This document shows positions 7,270-16,280 of a DNA stretch of 36,761 bases, piece after piece. The notes under the pieces were generated by a model, which was not told where the DNA came from, ran no database searches, and saw only the letters and a program-made list of their open reading frames with translations. Source of the DNA: Oscillospiraceae bacterium (GTDB lineage: Bacteria; Bacillota; Clostridia; Oscillospirales; Oscillospiraceae). The position numbers and the translations under genes were made by a program. Where the stretch lies: positions 1 through 36,761 of the forward strand of contig CACWHX010000014.1 in NCBI GenBank assembly GCA_902760845.1, given 5' to 3'. Position 1 is the stretch's first letter. Each line of letters starts with the position of its first letter.

Positions 7270-7307
7270 AATGATTCAGGGAGTGCGGATGCACTCCCTG
7301 AATCATT
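7270..7307. terminator. Bidirectional terminator between araC and the hydroxy-acid oxidase gene
   Basis: A perfect 17-bp stem (7270-7286 with 7291-7307) with loop GGAT lies between convergent genes. It is followed by TGTTTTTATT on plus and by TTCGTTTC on minus, so it can serve both. Confidence 0.88.
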
Positions 7308-7311
7308 GTTT

Positions 7312-8337
7312 TTATTCCTCAAACCATGTCACGCAGTCGCGGGTGATCTCGCCGAGACTGTGGACGCCGCACATGGCCATGGTATCCGTCAGCTCCGCGC
7401 CGAGCTTATCCACATACGTCTGGACGCCCTCGGCCCCGCCGCCATAGACCATCGTGACAAACGGGCGGCCGATGAGCACCGCGTCCGCGCCGAGCGCGAG
7501 CGCCTTGAACACATCCATTCCCATGCGGATGCCGCCGTCCACAAAAATCTTCAGTCTGCCGCCCACCGCGTCGGCAATGGCGGGCAGCACCTCAGCCGTC
7601 GCGGGCGTCTGGCCCAGCACGCGCCCGCCGTGGTTGGACACGACGATGCCCGCCGCGCCGGCCTCGGCGGCCTTCTCCGCGCCGCGGACCGTCATCACGC
7701 CCTTGACGACAAACGGCAGCCCGGCACACCGCACGATCTCGCGCAGCTCCTCCACGGATTTGCTGCCCGCGGGCGGGGTCATGTTCTTCAGAAACGGTAG
7801 GCCCGCCGCGTCGATGTCCATCGCGATGAACGGGCAGCCGGAGGCCCTGGCTCTGTCCAGCTTTTCCTTCACCAGATCCATATTCCACGGCTTCACGGTC
7901 GGCACGCCCACGCCGTCCGCGGCGTGGATGGCCCTGATCGCGCCGTCGAACACGTTGGGGTCCACCCCGTCGCCCGTGAACGCCGCGATGCCGGCTCCGG
8001 CGCACGCGGACACCAGGATCTGATTGTATTCCAGGTCGCTGTACTTGTCGCCGTAGTGCAGCTTCATCGCGCCGACGGGCGCGGCGAAGAACGGATAGCG
8101 GTACGTCTTCCCGAAGAGCGTCAGCGCCGTATCGACCGGCTTGTTCTCACAGATCGTGTCCATGTTGACGCAAATGCTCTGCCACTTGTCATAGTTGCGC
8201 TGAAATCCGCTGCCGGGCCCCTTCGCGCCGGGACCGGGGACGGTGTTGCCGCAGGCGTGGCCGTTGCACACGGGACATACCTTGCAGTACGGGCCGCTGC
8301 ACGTGCGCGCGTGCTCCAAAATCTCTTTGTAATCCAT
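7312..8337 (-). CDS. FMN-dependent alpha-hydroxy-acid oxidising protein with N-terminal Cys cluster
   Basis: A 341-aa TIM-barrel flavoprotein of the lactate/glycolate oxidase and dehydrogenase family. Core motifs are PFFAAPVGAMKLH, FVVKGVMT (FMN lysine), VSNHGGRVLGQTPAT (catalytic His), IFVDGGIRMGMDVFKALALG and AVLIGRPF (phosphate site). It should oxidise a 2-hydroxy acid to the oxo acid. The N-terminus has five cysteines in the first 29 residues (C13, C18, C21, C24, C29), not found in the classic lactate oxidases; I infer a possible iron-sulfur or zinc site. In an anaerobe the electron acceptor is unlikely to be oxygen. The start at 8337 follows AGGAGG. It appears to be a single-gene unit with its own promoter. 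Confidence 0.88.
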   Translation of the reverse strand: MDYKEILEHARTCSGPYCKVCPVCNGHACGNTVPGPGAKGPGSGFQRNYDKWQSICVNMDTICENKPVDTALTLFGKTYRYPFFAAPVGAMKLHYGDKYSDLEYNQILVSACAGAGIAAFTGDGVDPNVFDGAIRAIHAADGVGVPTVKPWNMDLVKEKLDRARASGCPFIAMDIDAAGLPFLKNMTPPAGSKSVEELREIVRCAGLPFVVKGVMTVRGAEKAAEAGAAGIVVSNHGGRVLGQTPATAEVLPAIADAVGGRLKIFVDGGIRMGMDVFKALALGADAVLIGRPFVTMVYGGGAEGVQTYVDKLGAELTDTMAMCGVHSLGEITRDCVTWFEE

Positions 8338-8354
8338 TGTGACGCCTCCTAAAA

Positions 8355-8382
8355 TTTATAAATATGGAATATGTAGTGTAAA
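8355..8382 (-). promoter_or_regulatory. Promoter of the hydroxy-acid oxidase gene
   Basis: On minus TTTACA (8382-8377), 16 bases, TATAAA (8360-8355), about 17 bases before the start codon, giving a very short leader. Confidence 0.55.
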
Positions 8383-8404
8383 CGTATCGTGTCCGGCAGA
8401 ATCC

Positions 8405-9286
8405 TCAAACTCCCGTGCCGTCAAAGCGCGGGATCATTTCGGCGGTCGCGGCCTCCGGCTCCTGGTAATAGCCGTTTTCGATCCGGCTGTCGAGGAGAAC
8501 CTGATAGAGCGCCGCGTTCAGCTCCGGCGAGACGGTGCGCCGCAGCTCCGGGAAGTCTCGCAGGTCGCCCATGGGCGTATACTGGCTCATGAGACTGAAA
8601 AGCACCTCGTCCGGCGCGAAGGTCTCCGACACCCAGTCGATGACGCGGCGGCTGTTTTCCGCCTGCCGCGGCAAAATCAGGTGCCGGATCAGCACGCCGC
8701 GCCGGAGCATCCCGTCCGCGTCCAGGCGAAACGGTCCGGTCTGCCGGAACATCTCCAGAATCGCGGCGCGCGCCGTCTCCGGATAATCCGGCGCGGCGGA
8801 CCAACGTGCGGCGAGCGCGCGGTCGGCATATTTCATATCCGGCAGGTAGACCTGCACAAGCCCCTCCAGCGCGCGCAGGGTCTCGACCGTCTCATATCCG
8901 GAGCTGTTCCACACGACCGGAATGCCGAGAGAGAGCCCGTCGAGCGCCCGCACGACGGCGTGAACGTAATGCCCCGCCGTGACCAGGTTGATGTTGTGCA
9001 CGCCCTGGTCGCGCAGCTCCAGAAAGATATCCCGCAGGCGCGATATTGTGATCTCTCTCCCCTGCTTCGCGCGGCTGAGCGCATAGTTCTGACAGTACAC
9101 GCACCGCAGCCCGCAGCCGGCGAAAAAGACCGTGCCGCTGCCGCGCGTGCCGGAAATGCACGGCTCCTCGCCGAAGTGCGGCGCGGCGCGCGCGACGACC
9201 GGCGCCTCCGGTACGCCGCAAAAGCCGAGCTGCCCCGCGGCGCGATCCGCGCCGCATCGGCGGGGACAGCGATTACACCCTGCCAT
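8405..9286 (-). CDS. Radical SAM protein, PflX / pyruvate-formate-lyase-activase-like (COG1313 type)
   Basis: A 293-aa radical SAM enzyme. The cluster motif CGLRCVYCQNY (C58, C62, C65) binds the catalytic 4Fe-4S and S-adenosylmethionine. A Cys-rich leader (C4, C7, C11, C23: CNRCPRRCG and GFCG) is typical of the PflX-like branch and may hold a further cluster. It resembles glycyl-radical-enzyme activases, but its target is not known; no glycyl radical enzyme is nearby. Later conserved parts include VWNSSGYETVETL and LPDMKYAD. GGAGG lies six bases before the ATG at 9286. It has its own promoter, divergent from trmL. Confidence 0.85.
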   Translation of the reverse strand: MAGCNRCPRRCGADRAAGQLGFCGVPEAPVVARAAPHFGEEPCISGTRGSGTVFFAGCGLRCVYCQNYALSRAKQGREITISRLRDIFLELRDQGVHNINLVTAGHYVHAVVRALDGLSLGIPVVWNSSGYETVETLRALEGLVQVYLPDMKYADRALAARWSAAPDYPETARAAILEMFRQTGPFRLDADGMLRRGVLIRHLILPRQAENSRRVIDWVSETFAPDEVLFSLMSQYTPMGDLRDFPELRRTVSPELNAALYQVLLDSRIENGYYQEPEAATAEMIPRFDGTGV

Positions 9287-9315
9287 AGACGCCCTCCGAG
9301 ATGCAAGATATCGCT

Positions 9316-9344
9316 ATTATACTGAAAAACGGCGAAATGTGCAA
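9316..9344 (-). promoter_or_regulatory. Promoter of the PflX-like gene
   Basis: On minus TTGCAC (9344-9339), 17 bases, exact TATAAT (9321-9316), about 30 bases before the ATG. Confidence 0.75.
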
Positions 9345-9395
9345 CGGCTGCCGCGGAAACGCTGAAAAATTTTGAATCTGTTTACAGGAAAGCGA

Positions 9396-9424
9396 TTGAA
9401 AAAAGCCGCCCGGCGCGATACAAT
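9396..9424 (+). promoter_or_regulatory. Promoter of trmL and probably the glycolytic operon
   Basis: TTGAAA (9396-9401), 17 bases, TACAAT (9419-9424), 36 bases before the trmL ATG. No other good promoter is seen before pgk, so the glycolytic genes may depend on this one or on a site within trmL. Confidence 0.65.
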
Positions 9425-9459
9425 AGGACAGGAAAATTTTTCGCAGGAAGGGGCAGACT

Positions 9460-9948
9460 ATGGTCGATATCGTTTTGGTCGAGCCGGAGATTCCCAACAA
9501 CACGGGGGCAATCGCGCGCACCTGCGCCTGCACCGGCGCGCGGCTGCATCTGGTGAAGCCGCTGGGATTTGACATCTCGGACAAAGCCGTCAAGCGCGCG
9601 GGGCTGGACTATTGGCACCTGGTCGAGCTTGCGGTCTATGAGAATATCGACGAATATTTTGCCAAAAATGGAGACGAGGGGCTATGGCTGCTCTCGACCA
9701 AGGCACGGCAAAGCTATCTGGAGGCCGATCTCTCCGACGCGCACGTGACGCTCATGTTCGGCAAGGAGACGAAGGGGCTACCGGAAGGGCTGCGCGAGCG
9801 CTACGCTGACCGCTGTCTGCGCATTCCCATGCGCGCCGGGGCGCGGAGCCTGAATCTCTCAAACGCCGCCGCAATCCTCTGCTATGAGGCGCTGCGGCAG
9901 CAGGGCGCGCTGGAGCGGTTGTACTTGCAGACAGTGGGCGAACGATGA
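9460..9948 (+). CDS. trmL: tRNA (cytidine/uridine-34 2'-O)-methyltransferase TrmL
   Basis: A 162-aa SPOUT methyltransferase that methylates the ribose of the wobble nucleotide of tRNA-Leu isoacceptors. Conserved features: EPEIPNNTGAIARTCACTGA at the N-terminus, the LHLVKPLGF strand, and the knot region LMFGKETKGLP plus IPMRAGARSLNLSNAAAI, which binds S-adenosylmethionine. Length is typical. GGAAGGGG lies before the ATG. It sits 21 bases before pgk with no terminator, so it is the first gene of the glycolytic operon here, an unusual partner for glycolysis. Confidence 0.93.
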   Translation: MVDIVLVEPEIPNNTGAIARTCACTGARLHLVKPLGFDISDKAVKRAGLDYWHLVELAVYENIDEYFAKNGDEGLWLLSTKARQSYLEADLSDAHVTLMFGKETKGLPEGLRERYADRCLRIPMRAGARSLNLSNAAAILCYEALRQQGALERLYLQTVGER

Positions 9949-9969
9949 ATTTCCAGAAGGAGGAGTACT

Positions 9970-11163
9970 ATGAACTACAACAAAAAGACGGTGAGCGACG
10001 CCGATCTCGGCGGCAGGAAGGTCCTGCTGCGGTGTGACTTCAACGTCCCGCAGGACAAGGAGACCGGCGCGATTACAAGCGACAAGCGCATCGTGGCGTC
10101 GCTGCCGACGATTCGTTATCTGCTCGACCATGGCGCGGCCGTGATCGCGTGCTCGCATCTCGGCAAGCCGAAGGGCGTGCGCAAGGAGAGCCTGTCGCTC
10201 GCGTCCGTCGCGGCGCGGCTGTCAGAGCTGCTTGGCATGGATGTCGGCTTTGCGCGGGACACCGTCGGCGAGGACGCCCGTACCAAGGCCGCCGCGCTGC
10301 AGCCGGGCCAGCTTCTGCTGCTGGAAAACCTGCGCTTTGACCCGCGCGAGGAGAAAAATGACCCCGAATTTGCCAGAGAGCTCGCCTCCATGGCCGATCT
10401 CTTTGTATCGGACGCATTCGGCACCGTGCACAGGGCGCACGCCTCCACGGCGGGCGTCGCGGCCTATCTCCCGGCCTACGCGGGGCTGCTCGTGGAGCAG
10501 GAGCTCTCCGTCATGGGCGGGGCGCTCGACGATCCGAAGCGCCCGTTCGTCGCCATCCTCGGCGGCGCGAAGGTGTCAGACAAGATCGGCGTCATCAACA
10601 ATCTGCTTGAAAAGGCCGACACGATCATCATCGGCGGCGGCATGGCGTATACGTTCCTCAAGGCGATGGGCTGCGAAATCGGCGCATCCCTGCTGGAGGA
10701 GGACCGGCTGGATTATGCCCGCGAGATGCTCCAAAAGGCCAAGGCGCAGAACGTGCGGTTGCTCCTGCCGGTGGACACCGAGGTGGGCGATTCCTTCGCG
10801 GTGGACTGCGTCCACAAAACCGTGGACGTGCGGGAGATCCCGGCGGGCTGGATGGGACTGGACATTGGCCCCGCGACCGTGGCGCTTTTCACCGAAGCCA
10901 TTCGCGGCGCGGGCACGGTCGTCTGGAACGGCCCGATGGGCGTATTTGAGTTCCCGGCCTTCGCCGTGGGGACGGAGGCCGTCGCCAAGGCGCTGGCGGA
11001 GTCCGGCGCGGTGACCATCGTCGGCGGCGGCGACTCTGCCGCGGCGGTCGAAAAGCTCGGCTACGCGCAGCGCATGACGCACATTTCCACCGGCGGCGGC
11101 GCGTCGCTCGAATTTCTGGAGGGCAAGGAGCTGCCGGGCGTCGCGTGCCTGCTGGACCGATAA
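9970..11163 (+). CDS. pgk: Phosphoglycerate kinase
   Basis: PGK, 397 aa, makes ATP from 1,3-bisphosphoglycerate in the cytoplasm. Substrate-site motifs RCDFNVP (about residue 22), HLGKPKG and LLENLRFD are present in the N-domain. The nucleotide domain has [20 protein letters not shown] and [22 protein letters not shown] lies before the ATG. It is followed after 22 bases by tpiA. The usual upstream gapA is missing from this cluster. Confidence 0.98.
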   Translation: MNYNKKTVSDADLGGRKVLLRCDFNVPQDKETGAITSDKRIVASLPTIRYLLDHGAAVIACSHLGKPKGVRKESLSLASVAARLSELLGMDVGFARDTVGEDARTKAAALQPGQLLLLENLRFDPREEKNDPEFARELASMADLFVSDAFGTVHRAHASTAGVAAYLPAYAGLLVEQELSVMGGALDDPKRPFVAILGGAKVSDKIGVINNLLEKADTIIIGGGMAYTFLKAMGCEIGASLLEEDRLDYAREMLQKAKAQNVRLLLPVDTEVGDSFAVDCVHKTVDVREIPAGWMGLDIGPATVALFTEAIRGAGTVVWNGPMGVFEFPAFAVGTEAVAKALAESGAVTIVGGGDSAAAVEKLGYAQRMTHISTGGGASLEFLEGKELPGVACLLDR

Positions 11164-11185
11164 CCGGAGCAAAGGAGATACCGAT

Positions 11186-11969
11186 ATGAATATCAGAGGC
11201 AGAAAACCGATCATCGCCGGAAACTGGAAGCTGAACAAACTGGCGGCCGAGGTCGCGCCGTTCGCGGCCGAGCTGCGGAGCGCGCTCCCGGCGGAGCGCG
11301 GCTGCGACGTTGTCATCTGCGCGCCGTTTCCGCTCATTCCGGCCGTCCGGGAATCCGGCGCGGCGCTGAATCTCGGCGTCGGCGCGCAGGACGTGTCCGA
11401 ACACGAGAAGGGCGCGTACACGGGCGAGGTCTCCGCCGCGCAGCTTTTCGAGTTCGGCGTGCGGTACTGCATCGTCGGCCACAGCGAGCGGCGCAGCTAC
11501 CACGGCGAGACGGACTTTATGGTCAACGAAAAGGCGAAGGCGCTGCTGGCGAACGCCATCACGCCCATCATCTGCGTGGGCGAGAGCCTGGAGCAGCGGC
11601 TGCGCGGGCTGACGCGCGAGCTGGTCGAATACCAGATCGCGGCCGCGTTTTCCGGCATTCCGGCGGAGGCCGCGGCGGCGTGCGTCGTCGCCTATGAGCC
11701 ACTCTGGGCCATCGGCACGGGCAACACCGCCACCACCGGGCAGGCGCAGGAGGTCTGCGCGGATATCCGCAGCGCGCTCGCGCGCATCTATGACGCGGAG
11801 ACGGCCGCGCGCATCCGCGTGCTCTACGGCGGCTCGATGAACGCGGGCAACGCCTGCGACCTGCTTGCGCAGCCGGACATCGACGGCGGCCTCATCGGCG
11901 GCGCGTCGCTCAAGCCCGCGGACTTTGCGAAGATCATCGCGGCGACCGCGCCGGCACAGAGGGACGCGC

Positions 11970-11977
<8 letters not shown>
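11186..11977 (+). CDS. tpiA: Triosephosphate isomerase
   Basis: TIM, 263 aa, interconverts dihydroxyacetone phosphate and glyceraldehyde 3-phosphate. Catalytic lysine in AGNWKLN (about residue 13), catalytic histidine in IVGHSERR, catalytic glutamate in AYEPLWAIGTG, and the phosphate-binding YGGSMN and GGLIGGASL loops are all intact. The last eight bases overlap the start of gpmI, so the two are translationally coupled. An AAAGGAG site precedes the ATG. Confidence 0.98.
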
Positions 11978-14808
<2,831 letters not shown>

Positions 14809-14825
14809 AAAAAGTTTCCACAAAT

Positions 14826-14855
14826 GTATAAAGGGTGTTTACATCGGCAAAAATA
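14826..14855 (+). promoter_or_regulatory. Sigma-F-type forespore promoter of the SpoIIQ-like gene
   Basis: GTATA (14826-14830), exactly 15 bases, then GGCAAAAATA (14846-14855), a full match to the forespore consensus GYWTA-N15/16-GGNRANAHTR as known from Bacillus. Initiation would fall near 14862, about 29 bases before the ATG. The -10 occupies the loop of the eno terminator. Confidence 0.75.
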
Positions 14856-14875
14856 GCCGTGTAAACACCTTTTTT
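14834..14875 (+). terminator. Terminator of the glycolytic operon
   Basis: A 14-bp stem (14834-14848 with 14856-14869, one bulged T at 14844) with loop AAAAATA, followed by six T residues (14870-14875), 25 bases past the eno stop. Confidence 0.88.
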
Positions 14876-14890
14876 CATGGAGGGAACGAT

Positions 14891-15634
14891 ATGGATTCCA
14901 AAAAGAGCTTCGGCAAGAAGCTGGAGCATTTCATCGCCGGTAAGGGCTTCTACATAGCCCTTGCCCTGTGCGCGGCGATCATCGGCGTGTCCGTCTGGTC
15001 GCTGCTGCGCGGTGCGGAGACTATGACGCCGGACAACGAAGACACCGTGGGCACCGCGCTCAGCGAGGCGGTCCCGACGCCTGCCCTGCCCCCCGCGGAG
15101 ACCCCGGCGCTGGCGGACCCGACCCCGGCCATGGCCGAGCGGGACGACGCGGCGGAACCGGAGGACGAGACGACGCCCGAGGAAGCCGAAGACGCGCCCG
15201 CCGCGGAGACCGCGGCCGAGCAGATCTACGTCTGGCCGGTGGACGGCGACCCCATCCGCCCGTACAGCGTGGAGGCGCTGCTGTATGACCAGACAATGTC
15301 TGACTGGCGCACCCACGACGGCGTCGATCTCGCCGCCGAGGTCGGCACAAAGGTATCGGCCATGACATCCGGCACGGTCACGGCAGTCTATTATGACGAC
15401 CGCTACGGCACCACCGTCATCATCGACCATGGAAACGGTCTGATCTGCACCTATGCCAATCTGGAGGAGCTGCCGACCGTCTATGTCGGCGACGCGGTGT
15501 CGGCGGGCGACACGATCGGCTCCGTCGGCGCGACCGCCGCATGCGAATCGGCGCAGGAGAGTCATCTGCACGTATCCGCGGCCTGCAATGGGGTAACCGT
15601 TTCGCCTCTGGCGTATTTGCCGCAAAAAAATTAA
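14891..15634 (+). CDS. M23 (LytM) family membrane-anchored peptidase, SpoIIQ-like
   Basis: A 247-aa protein with one N-terminal membrane segment (YIALALCAAIIGVSVWSLL, about residues 21-39), a long Pro/Glu/Ala-rich linker (residues 45-110) and a C-terminal LytM domain. The domain retains metal-site residues: HDGVD (His and Asp) and HLHV. Forespore SpoIIQ is the membrane anchor that docks with SpoIIIAH across the septum during engulfment; in Bacillus its metal site is degenerate while in some Clostridia it is kept. The identification rests on size, topology, the domain and the near-perfect sigma-F promoter; a vegetative cell-wall hydrolase is the alternative. GGAGGG lies seven bases before the ATG. 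Confidence 0.75.
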   Translation: MDSKKSFGKKLEHFIAGKGFYIALALCAAIIGVSVWSLLRGAETMTPDNEDTVGTALSEAVPTPALPPAETPALADPTPAMAERDDAAEPEDETTPEEAEDAPAAETAAEQIYVWPVDGDPIRPYSVEALLYDQTMSDWRTHDGVDLAAEVGTKVSAMTSGTVTAVYYDDRYGTTVIIDHGNGLICTYANLEELPTVYVGDAVSAGDTIGSVGATAACESAQESHLHVSAACNGVTVSPLAYLPQKN

Positions 15635-15652
15635 AATTTTGGGGCAAATCGG

Positions 15653-15681
15653 TTGACAAAGGGAGCATTGTTTGGTACAAT
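15653..15681 (+). promoter_or_regulatory. Promoter of the tRNA cluster
   Basis: Perfect TTGACA (15653-15658), 17 bases, TACAAT (15676-15681), 30 bases before the first tRNA. A 10-bp palindrome (15662-15671 with 15677-15686) covers the spacer and the -10. Confidence 0.85.
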
Positions 15682-15686
15682 GCTCC
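15662..15686 (+). other. Palindrome/hairpin overlapping the tRNA promoter
   Basis: A perfect 10-bp inverted repeat with a 5-base centre. As RNA it would end the SpoIIQ-like message, though only a poor U run (TTGCGTTT) follows. As DNA it could be an operator over the -10. Confidence 0.5.
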
Positions 15687-15711
15687 TTGCGTTTAGGCGC
15701 AAAACAGATGC

Positions 15712-15788
15712 GGCGGCATAGCTCAGTTGGCCAGAGCATTCGGTTCATACCCGAAGTGTCCCCGGTTCGAATCCAGGTGCCGCTACCA
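15712..15788 (+). tRNA. tRNA-Met (CAT)
   Basis: A complete 77-base cloverleaf with encoded CCA. The anticodon stem TTCGG/CCGAA holds loop TTCATAC with anticodon CAT. The first acceptor pair is a G-U wobble and the T stem has a C-A mismatch at its third pair. The lack of initiator features favours elongator Met; a lysidine-modified Ile tRNA cannot be fully excluded. Confidence 0.93.
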
Positions 15789-15816
15789 TGGGATGCCTTC
15801 CCGGCATCCCATTCAT

Positions 15817-15891
15817 GGCCCGTTGGTCAAGTGGTTAAGACACCGCCCTTTCACGGCGGTAACATGGGTTCGAGTCCCGTACGGGTCACCA
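15817..15891 (+). tRNA. tRNA-Glu (TTC)
   Basis: A complete 75-base cloverleaf with encoded CCA. Anticodon stem CCGCC/GGCGG with loop CTTTCAC gives anticodon TTC. It lies 28 bases after tRNA-Met. Confidence 0.95.
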
Positions 15892-15915
15892 CTGTTACAG
15901 CGCCCCGCGCTGTAT

Positions 15916-15992
15916 GGAGGCTTAGCTCAGCTGGTTAGAGCGCATGCTTCACACGCATGAGGTCGGTGGTTCGAGCCCACTAGTCTCCACCA
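15916..15992 (+). tRNA. tRNA-Val (CAC)
   Basis: A complete 77-base cloverleaf with encoded CCA. Anticodon stem CATGC/GCATG with loop TTCACAC gives anticodon CAC, reading the GTG codon that is frequent in this GC-rich genome. Confidence 0.93.
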
Positions 15993-15996
15993 TATC

Positions 15997-16060
15997 AAAA
16001 TGCCTGTGAATGGTTGCCCCGGCGCAAGCGCCGACGCTCCGGATTCACAGGCATTTTTCT
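15997..16060 (+). terminator. Terminator of the tRNA cluster
   Basis: A 15-bp stem (15997-16011 with 16043-16057) encloses a 31-base loop that has its own small GGCG/CGCC hairpin, and is followed by TCT. It lies five bases after the last tRNA. Confidence 0.8.
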
Positions 16061-16082
16061 GTTTCAACCCACCATAGCCATC

Positions 16083-16116
16083 AGCAGCTCTCAAATCACA
16101 CGATTTGAGAGCTGCT
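16083..16116. repeat. Isolated 15-bp hairpin upstream of feoAB
   Basis: A perfect 15-bp inverted repeat (16083-16097 with 16102-16116) with loop ACAC, 26 bases beyond the tRNA terminator. No strong U run on either strand. The 16060-16280 interval otherwise contains only the feo promoter and no gene that I can support. Confidence 0.7.
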
Positions 16117-16187
16117 TCTTCGCGCTTCCCGCAGCCGCGCTCTTGATCCGCTCCTGTGCAAAACCTGCGCAAATGTGTCCAAAAGGG

Positions 16188-16216
16188 TTGACAGATGTGC
16201 ACAGATCGTATATACC
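16188..16216 (+). promoter_or_regulatory. Promoter of feoAB
   Basis: TTGACA (16188-16193), 17 bases, TATACC (16211-16216), leaving a leader of about 60 bases. No convincing Fur or DtxR-type operator is recognised around it. Confidence 0.6.
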
Positions 16217-16280
16217 TGATTTGTGGAAATGCACATAAATTACGGAATCCTTTGCATTCGGAAAGGAACACGGATCGCTT

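Noticed and set aside
16188..16280. Fur or DtxR box before feoAB
   Set aside because: No sequence close to either consensus; iron control may exist but is not visible.
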